A stretch of DNA of 45,591 nucleotides from Gammaproteobacteria bacterium. GTDB lineage: Bacteria; Pseudomonadota; Gammaproteobacteria; UBA9339. The translations under genes and the position numbers were made by a program. The notes beneath the pieces were generated by a model. The model did not search any database. It was not told the origin of the DNA and saw nothing but the letters and a program-made list of their open reading frames with translations. Positions 23,821-34,087 of the stretch are shown here, one piece after another (positions within the stretch are counted from its first letter, which is position 1; every line of letters begins with the position of its first letter). The stretch covers positions 1-45,591 of the forward strand of contig JAMCWR010000071.1 in the NCBI GenBank assembly GCA_023480665.1, written 5' to 3'.

Positions 23821-24417
23821 TTAAAATGCGTAACTCAAACCAATTGTGCCTTGATACATTGTGGGAATTTTATGACTCCAAACTAAATCGCGTGCACTTG
23901 GAATTAGATTACCTTGTAACAAAAGGCTTATGTGTTGGTTAATTTGATAACTGATTCCTGCGCCGGTAAATACTGATAAACTTAAACCACTGTTGTCTTC
24001 GATCCAGGAAGTGCAATCAGTATCAAGAGTGTGATTAACTCCTGCAATTCCCAATTTAGCAAATAGAGAGAAATTAGACGCAGTAATTGGCAGGATAAAT
24101 TTTGTAGTAAGATCTATGGCATAATTTTTTTTGCCATAAGCATTAGCATAGATACATTTAAAAGTTTCATCAGGGTAAGCATTAAATCCTAATTCTAGAG
24201 CAAAATATTGGTTAAACTGATAGCCGCCATTAATACTACCAGCAAAGCCGTTAGTGTCGTTAGTAAATGCTTGAGCATAACTTTCATTAACTTTACCTAT
24301 GCCAGCATTGGCTTCGAGATAAAAGTTAGGTACAGCTGCTAACCCTGTGCTGCTAATTGTAGTAACTAATATACCAACTGCGGTTATGAATATTACTTGC
24401 TGGAAAAATTTATGCAT
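23821..24417 (-). CDS. small outer-membrane beta-barrel protein
   Basis: A 198-residue protein with a signal peptide (probable cleavage near GLAA|VPN, residue 28). Strand patterns such as YLEANAGIGKV, GGYQFNQYFALELGFNAYP and a terminal GTIGLSYAF mark an 8-strand OmpA-like barrel of the same type as the two at the left end of the window. Two Cys residues (CIYANAYG and DTDCTSW) could form an extracellular disulphide. It lies 23 bases after typA on the same strand. A short copy of its 3' end is present upstream of the beta-lactamase gene. Confidence 0.85.
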   Translation of the reverse strand: MHKFFQQVIFITAVGILVTTISSTGLAAVPNFYLEANAGIGKVNESYAQAFTNDTNGFAGSINGGYQFNQYFALELGFNAYPDETFKCIYANAYGKKNYAIDLTTKFILPITASNFSLFAKLGIAGVNHTLDTDCTSWIEDNSGLSLSVFTGAGISYQINQHISLLLQGNLIPSARDLVWSHKIPTMYQGTIGLSYAF

Positions 24418-24440
24418 AGTTTACCCATTTAGTTAGTTAA

Positions 24441-26270
24441 TTATTTAGTAGTGTTAGCCACTCTTTTTCTATCGGTAGCTTTAAGAAATTTTTTGCGAAT
24501 CCGCATCTCTTTAGGTGTAATTTCAACTAATTCATCGTCTGCAATAAACTCTAAGGCACTTTCAAGTGTCATCTGAACTGGAGGAGTAAGGATAATATTT
24601 TCATCAGAACCTGCAGCACGCATATTGGTTAATTGTTTACCTTTTGTGGGATTTACTACCATATCCTCATCACGAGCATTAATGCCTACGATCATTCCTT
24701 CATAAACATCAACTTGTGGACCAATCAATAATCGCCCACGCTCCTGTAAATTAAACAGGGAGTATCCACTTGAGCGGCCATTACACATTGAGACCATTAC
24801 GCCGCGGCCGCGACTTGGCATCGCTCCAACTTTTACTGGAGCATAGTGATCAAACACATGATGCATTATTCCAATACCAGAAGTTAGCATCATAAATTCA
24901 GTTTGGAAGCCAATTAAGCCACGTGTTGGGATCATATACTCTAAACGGACTCGGCCTGTTTGTGCTGGCAACATATTTAATAATTCGCCTTTACGCGAAC
25001 CAAGAGCATCCATAATTGCGCCCTGATGTTCCTGACTAATATCCACTACTAAAAACTCGAATGGTTCTTGCGGCAAACCATCTTGCATTTTGAGAATAAC
25101 CTGAGGCCTCGAAACAGCAAGCTCGTAACCTTCGCGTCGCATCGTTTCGATTAAAATTGCAAGATGCAATTCACCGCGGCCCGAAACTTTAAACTTGTCT
25201 GGTGCGTCTGACTCTTCAACTCGTAATGCAACATTGTGCAGTAATTCGCGTAATAATCTTTCGCGCAGTTGTCTGCTGGTTAAATATTTTCCCTCACGGC
25301 CAGCAAATGGTGAAGTATTAACTTCGAAGGTCATGTGTACGGTTGGTTCATCCACAGCAAGTTGTGGCAAGGCTTCGATCATTTTTGGATCACATAATGT
25401 ATCGGAAATTTTTAGATTCTCTACACCGCTTATGGCAACAATATCGCCAGCTACAGCAGCTTCTGTCTCAATACGTTGCAAACCAAGAAACCCAAGAATT
25501 TGCATGACTTTACTATTGCGAGTCTCTCCATCGCGATCAACTACCACAACTGGCATGTTGCGTTTAAGTTTGCCACGGGTAATTCTGCCAATGCCAATTG
25601 TGCCGACGTAACTAGAGTAATCTAGTGAACTAATTTGCATCTGTAGTGGACCATCTGGATCTACTTTTGGTGGAGGAACTTGATCGACAATCAGCTGAAA
25701 AAGTGGATTCATATCAGTATTAGATTTATTGACATCAAGCGTAGCAAACCCCTTTATTGCTGAGGTATAAATGATAGAAAAATCTAACTGTTCATCAGTG
25801 GCGCCAAGCTGTACAAACAATTCAAATACTTGATCAATTACCCAATCTGGTCTTGCATCTGGTCGATCAATTTTGTTAACCACAACGATAGGATTTAACT
25901 TTTGTGCAAAAGCTTTTTGCGTTACGAATCTAGTTTGTGGCATCGGACCATCAACTGCATCAACCAAGAGTAGTACCGAATCAACCATCGATAAAACGCG
26001 CTCTACTTCGCCACCAAAATCCGCATGGCCAGGTGTGTCAACGATATTAATCTTATAATTACCCCAGTTAATTGCAGTATTTTTAGCCAAAATAGTAATG
26101 CCACGTTCACGTTCTAGCTCATTTGAATCCATAACTAGATTATCAGGCTGCGCATTGGCACCAAATTTTTGTTTTAAAGTTCCAGATTGACGCAATAGCT
26201 GATCAACGAGGGTGGTTTTGCCATGATCTACATGGGCAATAATTGCAATGTTACGAATATTAGAAATCAT
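24441..26270 (-). CDS. typA: ribosome-associated GTPase BipA/TypA
   Basis: Translational GTPase of the EF-G/LepA group that aids 50S assembly and stress or low-temperature growth. G motifs are AHVDHGKTT (G1), the RGITI switch (G2), [11 protein letters not shown] (G3), NKIDRP (G4) and TSAIKG (G5). The C-terminal half contains domain III ([17 protein letters not shown]) and the TypA-specific domain ([32 protein letters not shown]). The start is put at the ATG at 26270 ([11 protein letters not shown]), which aligns with the E. coli start; a GTG 9 bases upstream is possible. The resulting 609 residues are normal length. Confidence 0.96.
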   Translation of the reverse strand: MISNIRNIAIIAHVDHGKTTLVDQLLRQSGTLKQKFGANAQPDNLVMDSNELERERGITILAKNTAINWGNYKINIVDTPGHADFGGEVERVLSMVDSVLLLVDAVDGPMPQTRFVTQKAFAQKLNPIVVVNKIDRPDARPDWVIDQVFELFVQLGATDEQLDFSIIYTSAIKGFATLDVNKSNTDMNPLFQLIVDQVPPPKVDPDGPLQMQISSLDYSSYVGTIGIGRITRGKLKRNMPVVVVDRDGETRNSKVMQILGFLGLQRIETEAAVAGDIVAISGVENLKISDTLCDPKMIEALPQLAVDEPTVHMTFEVNTSPFAGREGKYLTSRQLRERLLRELLHNVALRVEESDAPDKFKVSGRGELHLAILIETMRREGYELAVSRPQVILKMQDGLPQEPFEFLVVDISQEHQGAIMDALGSRKGELLNMLPAQTGRVRLEYMIPTRGLIGFQTEFMMLTSGIGIMHHVFDHYAPVKVGAMPSRGRGVMVSMCNGRSSGYSLFNLQERGRLLIGPQVDVYEGMIVGINARDEDMVVNPTKGKQLTNMRAAGSDENIILTPPVQMTLESALEFIADDELVEITPKEMRIRKKFLKATDRKRVANTTK

Positions 26271-26349
26271 AATGTTCACTATAAATGTTAATTACAAAAG
26301 TATAACAGGAATTTTTAACTTTGGGATTTTTTTTACAGTAATTTTTTGC

Positions 26350-27192
26350 TCAATGGTTTTGTAAAGAGCTAATTGCCAATTGATAGAGTTCGCGTTTATC
26401 GCAATTAGTAATTTTTGCTGTTATATTTACCGCTTTTTTAGTCGGAAGTTCTTGCAACAAGATTGCCAAAACCTTGCGGGTATCTGCAGAAATAGTCATA
26501 TCTTTTTGCTCTATGGCGCCTTGAATTAAAATTACAAATTCACCTAATTGACGTTTGGGGTCGGCTAAGAGCCAAGCTTTTACTTCAGGAATAGGTGCAG
26601 CAATAATGGTTTCATGAATTTTGGTCAACTCTTTGGCAATAACTATTTGCCGCTCGGCTCCAATAATTTCTAACAAATTATCGACTAGTTGTAATAAGCG
26701 ATGTGGCGCTTCATACAAAATAATGGTACGAGTTTCATTTTTTAATTCTTCAAGGCGTTCACATTGCGCAGTTTTTTTTACTGGTAAAAAACCTTCAAAA
26801 ATAAATTTATCAGTTGCGAGGCCCGAGGCAGCAAGTGCCGCAATTGCAGCACAAGGCCCTGGAATTGTAATGATAGGAATACCAGCATCTCGCACTGCTT
26901 TAACTAAATGGAAACCAGGATCGCTTACTAATGGGGTACCTGCGTCAGAAATTAAGGCGATATTTTTTCCTTGTTGTAACTCTTCAATTAAATATGAACT
27001 TTTTTTATTTTCGTTAAATTTGTGTAAAGAAATGCAAGGGGTATTAATTCCGTAATGTTTTAATAACACTAAGCTATGCCTCGTGTCTTCTGCAGCAATT
27101 AAATCTACTTTTTTTAATATTTCGATGGCGCGCAGCGAAATATCAGCAAGATTACCGATTGGTGTTGCGATGATGTAAAGTGTGCCGGTCAT
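26350..27192 (-). CDS. rsmI: 16S rRNA (cytidine1402-2'-O)-methyltransferase
   Basis: Methylates the ribose of C1402 in 16S rRNA, in the ribosomal P site. The 280-residue protein has the tetrapyrrole-methylase fold: GTLYIIATPIGNLADISLRA at the start, the DTRHSLVLLKHYGI loop, ISDAGTPLVSDPGF, and PGPCAAIAALAASGL with the SAM-binding region. The C-terminal segment (SADTRKVLAILLQELPTKKA) is the RsmI-specific helical part. It lies upstream of typA on the same strand, 70 bases apart. Confidence 0.95.
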   Translation of the reverse strand: MTGTLYIIATPIGNLADISLRAIEILKKVDLIAAEDTRHSLVLLKHYGINTPCISLHKFNENKKSSYLIEELQQGKNIALISDAGTPLVSDPGFHLVKAVRDAGIPIITIPGPCAAIAALAASGLATDKFIFEGFLPVKKTAQCERLEELKNETRTIILYEAPHRLLQLVDNLLEIIGAERQIVIAKELTKIHETIIAAPIPEVKAWLLADPKRQLGEFVILIQGAIEQKDMTISADTRKVLAILLQELPTKKAVNITAKITNCDKRELYQLAISSLQNH

Positions 27193-27214
27193 TGGTGCAA
27201 TTTGAAGTATTGCG

Positions 27215-28744
27215 TTAACTTCTATAGCCTCGAGATTGTACTGAAGCGCTACTTGCCTCTACAGTTGCTTCTGTCTTTGGTGCACTTGAAGCTGTTGATG
27301 AAGCGCTACTTGTTGCTTCTGCCATTGAACTTGAAGCTGCTTCTACAATTGATAGTTTTGCCATCGCTACTTCTAAAGGCGCTTCTGTCTTTGGTGCACT
27401 TGAAGCTGTTGATGAAGCGCTACTTGTTACTTCTGCCCTTGAACTTGAAGCTGATTCAGTAGTGATATCTGGATTTGTCTCGTCCTCGTCCTCTGGAGTA
27501 GGGGCATAAAAAATCGATGCGTTTTTTCTTGAGTGTTTAGCTTGTTTTTTTTCTTTATCTGCAGCTGGAGCAAAAAAAGTCGATGCATTTTTTCTTGAAT
27601 GTTTGGCCTCGCGTTTTCTCTCCTTTTCTTTTTGGTCAGCAGAAGGGTGAGGTTTCGTCTTTACAATATTGAACCATTTCTCTTGCAAGGCTAGCTTTGT
27701 CTGGCGCTCTTTAATCCGACTTTCTAGCCTAACTATGTGGTTACCCGCTTCAGCGCGTTCTGTGAGTATTTTTGCTGCTAGATCAGCAGCTTCTTTTTGT
27801 CTGGGGGCAACTAATGCTTCTGCTATTTCAATCCATTGCTTTATTTCTGCTGATGTAGGAAGTTTTTTCAATTTTTGCTCTTGTTCAGCTAATTTTTTCT
27901 CGCAATCGGCAACACTAAGCTTAGTGGTGTGATCTCCCTGTAGGGCTGGTGTTGCTGCTGCTACCCTAGCAAGTTGTAGCTCAAGTTGTAGCTCAAGTTG
28001 TAGCTTTAGAATACTTTCCTTAATCGATTCGCGCTGTTGGAGTTGTTGCTTTTTGGCATCGATCTCTGCTGACATTTTTTTAATATCTTTTTGTAGCTTT
28101 GCAAGCTGCCCCTCTTTTTTAGCTAATTGCTCTTGTATTGATTGTATTTCCTGACGCATTTGTTGGAGTTCTTTAGTTTTGGCGTCAAGGCTCGATCTGA
28201 GTCGAACTAAAAGTTGTTGCTGTAATGCGGAAGATTTTTTTTCAGGGAAAAACTTACTATCCGTTTCTAGATCAAGTAAAATTTTTTCGAGCGCATCTAT
28301 TTCGTTATCATCCAATAACGCATCTTGGCTCATTAGTTGTATGTAATTATAACAGATTTGTGTTAATGCGTCCTTCATTAGGATCTCATTCAGGGCATCT
28401 AAACTACTAACCATTACCCCAAAAGTTCCATTTCCATACTTAATTATATGTACGGCTTTGCCAAGATCATGGTTGTTTTTGAAAATATATAGTTGAAGTA
28501 GATTTTTCCAGACTAAAGCATCAAAGAAATCATCGGTGGCAAAGTCAAAATTTTTTTCAAAATCTTCTTTTGTTTCTTCACCGGATTTGTTATGGCGTAG
28601 CAAGGTGGTAGCTTCGCTAACATTAATTTGCAATCTATTGGTTTCGCGAAAACTACCAAAAACATCATAGAAACGACCGATTAGTGGATGCTCTTGTGAT
28701 ATCAATTTTCTATTAAGTGATGGCCTTTGTCTGTCAGTGCTCAT
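27215..28744 (-). CDS. large coiled-coil protein with tandem repeats, effector-like
   Basis: A 509-residue soluble protein without signal peptide. Residues 1-165 may be a globular helical domain. About 170-260 is a long coiled coil (QQMRQEIQSIQEQLAKKEGQ and on), including LQLELQLELQLA, encoded by three copies of a 12-base unit at 27970-28005. After a second helical region (about 280-370) the tail holds two copies of a basic motif (AKHSRKNAS.F.AP) and two copies of a Ser/Ala/Glu-rich block (SSASSTASSAPKTEA). The last pair comes from a 73-base direct repeat, 27267-27339 and 27381-27453, with two mismatches. Length, low complexity and isolated position resemble type IV effectors; no domain gives a function. 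Confidence 0.75.
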   Translation of the reverse strand: MSTDRQRPSLNRKLISQEHPLIGRFYDVFGSFRETNRLQINVSEATTLLRHNKSGEETKEDFEKNFDFATDDFFDALVWKNLLQLYIFKNNHDLGKAVHIIKYGNGTFGVMVSSLDALNEILMKDALTQICYNYIQLMSQDALLDDNEIDALEKILLDLETDSKFFPEKKSSALQQQLLVRLRSSLDAKTKELQQMRQEIQSIQEQLAKKEGQLAKLQKDIKKMSAEIDAKKQQLQQRESIKESILKLQLELQLELQLARVAAATPALQGDHTTKLSVADCEKKLAEQEQKLKKLPTSAEIKQWIEIAEALVAPRQKEAADLAAKILTERAEAGNHIVRLESRIKERQTKLALQEKWFNIVKTKPHPSADQKEKERKREAKHSRKNASTFFAPAADKEKKQAKHSRKNASIFYAPTPEDEDETNPDITTESASSSRAEVTSSASSTASSAPKTEAPLEVAMAKLSIVEAASSSMAEATSSASSTASSAPKTEATVEASSASVQSRGYRS

Positions 28745-28774
28745 TTTGATAGCTCCAGGTTAATTATATTGTAT

Positions 28775-29034
28775 CTAGTACAGTGTCAAGTTAATTTTGT
28801 CACTTGCCAAAGCTTTACTCCGGCTGTGACGGTACTCTTTGCTGCGCTGCGTCAACATCTGATTCAGAATGGGAGGATGTCTCTATTATTGTGCACTAAT
28901 TAGCAAAATAACTGATTCCTAATTCGAGCCACGGGTATTCCATAATCTATATAACTCTCCGGCTTGCAAAGAGTACCATCACACCCTACGCCGCTTTGGC
29001 CGTGCTAGTCACAATTAAATTGACACTGCACTAG
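28775..29034. repeat. 260-base inverted-repeat element (CTAGTACAGTGTCAA type)
   Basis: CTAGTACAGTGTCAAGTTAA at 28775 onward pairs with TTAAATTGACACTGCACTAG ending at 29034, with few mismatches. Further in, GCCAAAGC and GGTACTCTTTGC on the left (about 28806-28842) match GCAAAGAGTACC and GCTTTGGC on the right (about 28966-29000). It is a non-coding, MITE-like element with nested arms. It occupies the left half of the 640-base gene-free gap between the coiled-coil gene and murD. Confidence 0.8.
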
Positions 29035-29202
29035 TATAATACGACATTCTTTTATGGGATACAAAAACTAATTTTTCAATGACACATGATATTGTCATAT
29101 ATTACAAGATTATGTGTTATTAATTATAGATAGTACGCGATGTGTCAGGTTTTTAGTAAGCTAGTTTTTTGCACTGCTCGATGCTATTAATAATTTTTGG
29201 AT

Positions 29203-29223
29203 GGCATTATAGATCATAATGCC
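29203..29223. promoter_or_regulatory. palindrome upstream of murD
   Basis: GGCATTAT at 29203-29210 and ATAATGCC at 29216-29223 form perfect 8-base arms with a 5-base spacer. No T tract follows, so it suits an operator better than a terminator. Apart from this, I see nothing recognisable in 29035-29384, which is plain AT-rich sequence. Confidence 0.3.
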
Positions 29224-29384
29224 AGTTTCGCTAACAGAGTATTGCTACCAAAAGCAGTTATGACCAATCGCATAATTATTGGATCAAGAAAATTTAGATT
29301 TTGAATGAAGAATTGCTACAAAATTGATTATTTGTCATTAAACTCTACTTGATCTCTTGTGTGATGCTTGGCAAGATAGGTGTT

Positions 29385-30719
29385 ATGGATCAAAACACTA
29401 AATTAAAAGTAGTAATTGGCTTAGGAAAAACTGGTATTTCCTGTATTAATTATTTAATAAGCCGTGGTGCGAATATTGCAATTATCGATAGTCGAGATAA
29501 CCCGCCTGGTATTAATGAAATACAAAAAAAATATCCGCAAATTCCGCTTCACTTAGGGAATTTTAATGCTGCGTTTTTATCACAAGCCTCTGAGATAATA
29601 GTTAGCCCAGGTGTTGCATTAAAAGAACCAGTGATTGCTAATGCTATAAAACAAGGCATCCCGGTTATTGGCGATATTGAACTTTTTGCGCGCGAAGCTA
29701 AAGCGCCAATTGTTGCGATTACTGGTTCAAATGGTAAAAGCACTGTTACGTCACTAGTATGTGAAATGGCTAAAGCTGCAGGAATTAATGTTAAAGTTGG
29801 CGCAAATTTAGGTGAACCAGCATTAGATTTATTGGATGCAAAAGCTGAGCTTTATGTATTAGAGCTTTCGAGTTTTCAACTTGAAACTACTTATTCATTA
29901 AAGGCTCAAGCAGCAGTAGTGCTAAATATTAGCGAAGATCATATGGATCGATATGAAAACCTTGAGGAATATACATTAGCAAAAAAACGTATTTATCATA
30001 ATTGTAAAGTTGCGGTGATTAATCGCGATGATCCTGCTAGCTTTTCTGGAGTAAAACTGCCAGAGAAAATTTTTAGTTTTGGTTTAAATGCAAAAGATGT
30101 TGATTTTGGTGTGAATAGCGATTTTAGTGAATTTATTTGTGAGGGGAAAATTGCTTTCCCTACGAATAAATTAAAAATAAAAGGCTTGCATCAGATTGCA
30201 AATGCGCTTGCTGCTTTAGCTTTAGGTCGGGCAGTATATTTGCCATATCCTGCAATGTTTAAAGCGCTAGAAGAATTTCCTGGGTTAGAGCATCGCTGCC
30301 AATGGGTGCGAGAAATAAATGGTATCAATTGGTATAATGATTCTAAAGGCACTAATGTTGGTGCAACTTTAGCTGCAATTATTGGTATTGGGAAAAGTAT
30401 TAAAGGGAAAGTGGTTTTAATTGCAGGAGGTCTTGGTAAAGACGCTGATTTTTCACCACTGCAAAATGCGGTTACGGCATATGTGCGTACTGTAATATTA
30501 ATTGGTAAGGATGCCAAGCTCATAGCCAGTGCTCTTCCTAATAATACAGAAATTATTTTTGCTGATTCAATGCATCAAGCGGTGGCTTTAGCTGCAGAGC
30601 ATGCTAAAATTAACGATGCGGTTTTGCTTTCTCCTGCATGCGCAAGTTTTGATATGTTTGATAATTTTGAGCATCGCGGTAAGGTGTTTATGGAAGAGGT
30701 TAAATTAATTAAGAATTAA
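29385..30719 (+). CDS. murD: UDP-N-acetylmuramoyl-L-alanine:D-glutamate ligase
   Basis: Adds D-Glu to UDP-MurNAc-L-Ala in the cytoplasm. Motifs: KVVIGLGKTGISC (UDP-binding Rossmann loop), the P-loop ITGSNGKSTVTSL, LSSFQLETT, LNISEDHMDRY, and the C-terminal GLEHRCQWV and YNDSKGTNVGA. The ATG at 29385 with an upstream AGG and good fit to other MurD starts is preferred; upstream TTG/ATG codons would add 7-12 residues. It is the first gene of the reduced dcw cluster, with no mraY or murF before it. The last codons (ATT AAG AAT TAA, giving IKN) match the ATTAAGAATTAA repeat and are the same as those of murB. Confidence 0.95.
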   Translation: MDQNTKLKVVIGLGKTGISCINYLISRGANIAIIDSRDNPPGINEIQKKYPQIPLHLGNFNAAFLSQASEIIVSPGVALKEPVIANAIKQGIPVIGDIELFAREAKAPIVAITGSNGKSTVTSLVCEMAKAAGINVKVGANLGEPALDLLDAKAELYVLELSSFQLETTYSLKAQAAVVLNISEDHMDRYENLEEYTLAKKRIYHNCKVAVINRDDPASFSGVKLPEKIFSFGLNAKDVDFGVNSDFSEFICEGKIAFPTNKLKIKGLHQIANALAALALGRAVYLPYPAMFKALEEFPGLEHRCQWVREINGINWYNDSKGTNVGATLAAIIGIGKSIKGKVVLIAGGLGKDADFSPLQNAVTAYVRTVILIGKDAKLIASALPNNTEIIFADSMHQAVALAAEHAKINDAVLLSPACASFDMFDNFEHRGKVFMEEVKLIKN

Positions 30720-30744
30720 AAGCACATAAGAAGAGGTAATAAGT

Positions 30745-31476
30745 ATGAGTAATGAATTAGGCGCTGATAATATGAAGACGGGACTATGGAATGGAGTTAT
30801 TTTGCAAAGAAACAATATCAATAGCTTAAAAAATAATTTTAATGGATTTAGTTATAAGCTGCCTAATTATATATATTGGATTGGTGCTTTTGTTGGTATT
30901 GGTGCTGCTATTTGGTTACAGTTTACTAAATTTGGTTTTGATCCCAATGTTATGTTTTCTACTTTTGGGGGCGGGGTAACATTTATTGGTATTGATCTAA
31001 CTGGCGCAATACTAATAAGTATTGCTATTAAGCTTGCTGGAATGCTACTAAGTTGGCTATTTGATTGGACAAAAAGTTTGAGCGTTCATGAGATCAGTCA
31101 AAGGTCTAACAAGCCCATGACTCTCGAGATTTTCGAGCCTATTGGAGAGTTATTGCAAAAGATTAGAACTAACTACGAAAATGATCGAAGCTTAGATCAA
31201 AATGTAAGAAATGAATTAGATGCTGTGATAGGTGAATTAGAGAAAAAACCTGGGTGTTATGATATCCCGTTGCAAAGACTTGATAGCCTATTGTTTAGTT
31301 TAGATCAGTTCTTTCAAAAACTACCCCAAGAAGATGGGCGCCTAACTCTTCCGAGTTCAAGTTTTTCTGAGGCTGCTACTGCGAATGCTTCCACTCCTTT
31401 ATTAGCTAATTCTTTAAGCATAAATAATACTAGGCTTCCAAATTACAGAAGTTCTGATGCTAGTTTAAACTCATAA
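30745..31476 (+). CDS. two-helix inner-membrane protein of unknown function inside the dcw cluster
   Basis: A 243-residue protein with about 40 N-terminal cytoplasmic-like residues, two hydrophobic helices (YIYWIGAFVGIGAAIWLQF, about residues 43-61, and ITGAILISIAI-type segment followed by AGMLLSWLF, about 80-108), then a charged helical region (EPIGELLQKIRTNYENDRSL) and a Ser/Asn-rich tail. No family is recognised. An AGAGGTAAT site precedes the ATG. It sits between murD and ftsW, 25 and 29 bases from them, where other bacteria have no such gene, so it is expected to be transcribed with division genes. It could be an accessory division factor or an unrelated insertion such as a membrane-targeted effector. 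Confidence 0.75.
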   Translation: MSNELGADNMKTGLWNGVILQRNNINSLKNNFNGFSYKLPNYIYWIGAFVGIGAAIWLQFTKFGFDPNVMFSTFGGGVTFIGIDLTGAILISIAIKLAGMLLSWLFDWTKSLSVHEISQRSNKPMTLEIFEPIGELLQKIRTNYENDRSLDQNVRNELDAVIGELEKKPGCYDIPLQRLDSLLFSLDQFFQKLPQEDGRLTLPSSSFSEAATANASTPLLANSLSINNTRLPNYRSSDASLNS

Positions 31477-31505
31477 TTTAATCACTAAATATCCATAATA
31501 AAGCT

Positions 31506-32684
31506 ATGGCAACAGCGAAAATAAAACAGCAAATTTTTCATTTAGATTATTGGTTGATATTTATCACTGTTACATTAATTGCTTGCGGTTTATTATTGCT
31601 TGCTTCTGCATCAATGGGCATATCAGATCGTCAATTTCATCAGCCTTTTCATTATTTATTCCGCCAAATAATTTATCTTGTGTTTGGTATTACGATTGGG
31701 TTTTTATTGCTCAGGGTGCCGCTAAGTTATTGGGAAAAAACCGGCGGTTATTGGTTGATAACTAGTTTACTGCTATTAATTTTAGTTTTAGTTCCTGGAG
31801 TTGGTCGCGAAGTAAATGGCAGTATTCGTTGGCTTGGTTTTGGCTTTATTGCACTGCAAGTTTCTGAGTTTGCCAAATGTGCAGTAGTAATTTATACCGC
31901 AGGATATTTGGTACGCCGCCAGGAAGAAGTTAAGCAAAGTATTGTGGGTTTTGTTAAGCCATTAATTTTAGTCGGGTTGATTGCGGGATTATTGTTACTT
32001 GAGCCAGATTTTGGTGCAGTGGTAGTAATCTTGTTTACGGTACTTGGCCTGATGTATTTGTCCGGTGCGCGGTTGTGGCAATTTGTTGTATTGTTCTTAT
32101 TAGTTGGTGTTGGGTTATGGATGCTGGCTATTACCTCACCTTATCGCGTAATGCGCATGACCGCATTTCTTAATCCATGGGCAAGGCCTTTTGATAGTGG
32201 TTATCAGCTAGTGCAGTCGCTGATTGCTTTTGGACGCGGAGGAGTTTTTGGTGTAGGCCTTGGTAATGGCATTCAAAAACTTTTTTATCTACCTGAAGCG
32301 CATACTGATTTTTTATTTGCAGTGTTAGCTGAAGAATTGGGGATTGTGGGGCAACTCGCAGTTTTGGCATTATTTGCTTTATTAGTTGGGCGTATTCTTT
32401 ATATAGGCAAGATGGCTGAGCGTAGTAAAAATAATTTCGCCTGTTTTCTAGCTTATGGTATGGGGTTATTATTGGGATTGCAAGTTATTATCAACATTGG
32501 GGTCAATATCGGAATTTTACCAACCAAAGGCCTAACATTACCTTTGATGAGTTTTGGCGGAAGCAGCATGTTGTTTAATTGCATTATTATTGCTATTCTG
32601 CTTCGAATTTATCATGAAGTAAAAATTGGTACGGTATTGAAACCAAAACTATATTATAAAAATTTTACGCACGGTGTAACATGA
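31506..32684 (+). CDS. ftsW: peptidoglycan glycosyltransferase / divisome protein FtsW (SEDS)
   Basis: Polymerises glycan strands at the septum with FtsI. The 392-residue protein has about ten membrane helices. SEDS motifs are present: [32 protein letters not shown] with the essential Asp, the periplasmic loop [49 protein letters not shown], and [11 protein letters not shown] at the end. Start ATG at 31506 with weak upstream purines. The stop overlaps the murC start by 4 bases (ATGA at 32681-32684), which leaves no room for murG. Confidence 0.95.
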   Translation: MATAKIKQQIFHLDYWLIFITVTLIACGLLLLASASMGISDRQFHQPFHYLFRQIIYLVFGITIGFLLLRVPLSYWEKTGGYWLITSLLLLILVLVPGVGREVNGSIRWLGFGFIALQVSEFAKCAVVIYTAGYLVRRQEEVKQSIVGFVKPLILVGLIAGLLLLEPDFGAVVVILFTVLGLMYLSGARLWQFVVLFLLVGVGLWMLAITSPYRVMRMTAFLNPWARPFDSGYQLVQSLIAFGRGGVFGVGLGNGIQKLFYLPEAHTDFLFAVLAEELGIVGQLAVLALFALLVGRILYIGKMAERSKNNFACFLAYGMGLLLGLQVIINIGVNIGILPTKGLTLPLMSFGGSSMLFNCIIIAILLRIYHEVKIGTVLKPKLYYKNFTHGVT

Positions 32685-34087
32685 CATCTTTTACTGCAAT
32701 GCGTCGCATTAAGACAATCCACTTTGTTGGTATTGGTGGATCAGGGATGAGTGGAATTGCTGAAGTTTTATTGAACCAGGGATATAAAATTACTGGTTCA
32801 GATGGTAATGAAAATGCTGCTACTAAACGTCTGCAAGCATTAGGCGCTATCATTTATCAAGGGCACAAATCAGAACATATCAAAGGTGCTGATGCTGTGG
32901 TTATTTCTAGTGCGATTACTGCGGATAATCCAGAAGTTGTTGCCGCGCATCAAGCAATGATACCAGTCTTGCCTCGAGCGCAAATGTTAGCTGAAATAAT
33001 GCGATTTCATCATGGTATTGCTATCGCTGGAACTCATGGAAAAACCACTACTACAAGTTTGATTACTAGTATTTTAGCAGAAGCTGGGCTTGACCCAACT
33101 TTTGTTATTGGTGGAGTATTAAATAGTGCAGGGGTAAATGCCAGACTTGGAGCTAGCCAATATTTTGTGGTTGAAGCCGATGAAAGCGATGCTTCTTTTC
33201 TTTATTTTAATCCGACAATTAGCGTGGTTACCAATATTGATGCTGACCACATGCTTACTTATCACAACGATTTTAATCGCTTAAAACAGGCATTTATTGA
33301 TTTTTTACATAAGTTGCCATTTTATGGGTTGGCGGTAGTTTGTATTGATAATCCTGTGGTTAAAGAAATTCTCGCAAAAATTTCGCGGCCCATGCTTACT
33401 TATGGTTTTGATACAAATGCTGATTTTTGCGCCTATGATTTTAAGCAAACAGGGTTTACTTCTACTTTTAAAGTGCGGCGTTCACCAAAGGATCCAATCT
33501 TAGAAGTAAAACTAAATTTGGCGGGCAAACATAATGTGTTAAACGCGCTTGCCGCTATTGCAGTAGCTTCTGAATGTAATGTTTCTGACGAAGTTATGTT
33601 ACAAGCACTGCAGCAATTTAAAGGTGTTGGTAGGCGTATGCAGCATCACGGGCAAATAACAATACCTAATGGCAAAGTGGTGGTTCTTGAAGATTATGGG
33701 CATCACCCATATGAACTTGAGGTTACTATTCAAGCACTGCGTGCGGCATATCCAGATAAACGCCTGGTTTTAGCTTTTCAACCACACCGCTATACCAGAA
33801 CTCAGGCTTTATTTGAGGATTTTGCTGCGGTTTTGTCGCAAGTAGATGTATTAATGTTAATGGAAATTTATGCCGCATCCGAGCAACCAATTCCTGGAAT
33901 TGATAGCAGAGCATTAGCACGTAATATCCGTCATAGAGGTAAAGTTGATCCTATTTTTGTTGAAAATGCTGCCGCACTTATTGATGTGTTACCTTCAATT
34001 CTTCGCAATGGGGATGTGCTGTTATTACAAGGTGCTGGAAATATAGGATCAGTCTCAACTCAATTGACCGAACGATACAAATCATGA
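32681..34087 (+). CDS. murC: UDP-N-acetylmuramate:L-alanine ligase
   Basis: Adds L-Ala to UDP-MurNAc, the first peptide-forming step. The 468-residue protein shows the N-terminal [17 protein letters not shown] loop, the P-loop [32 protein letters not shown], the [12 protein letters not shown] segment and [20 protein letters not shown] near the end. Length is normal. It overlaps ftsW upstream and murB downstream by 4 bases each, so ftsW-murC-murB are translationally chained. Confidence 0.96.
   Translation: MTSFTAMRRIKTIHFVGIGGSGMSGIAEVLLNQGYKITGSDGNENAATKRLQALGAIIYQGHKSEHIKGADAVVISSAITADNPEVVAAHQAMIPVLPRAQMLAEIMRFHHGIAIAGTHGKTTTTSLITSILAEAGLDPTFVIGGVLNSAGVNARLGASQYFVVEADESDASFLYFNPTISVVTNIDADHMLTYHNDFNRLKQAFIDFLHKLPFYGLAVVCIDNPVVKEILAKISRPMLTYGFDTNADFCAYDFKQTGFTSTFKVRRSPKDPILEVKLNLAGKHNVLNALAAIAVASECNVSDEVMLQALQQFKGVGRRMQHHGQITIPNGKVVVLEDYGHHPYELEVTIQALRAAYPDKRLVLAFQPHRYTRTQALFEDFAAVLSQVDVLMLMEIYAASEQPIPGIDSRALARNIRHRGKVDPIFVENAAALIDVLPSILRNGDVLLLQGAGNIGSVSTQLTERYKS

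Noticed and set aside
27202..27462. Plus-strand 86-codon Leu-rich frame
   Set aside because: It is the antisense of the Ser/Ala repeat region of the coiled-coil gene, and its apparent periodicity is a by-product of the repeat.
27970..28005. Short regular repeats as a CRISPR-like array
   Set aside because: The 12-base units are contiguous without spacers and lie in frame inside the coiled-coil gene.
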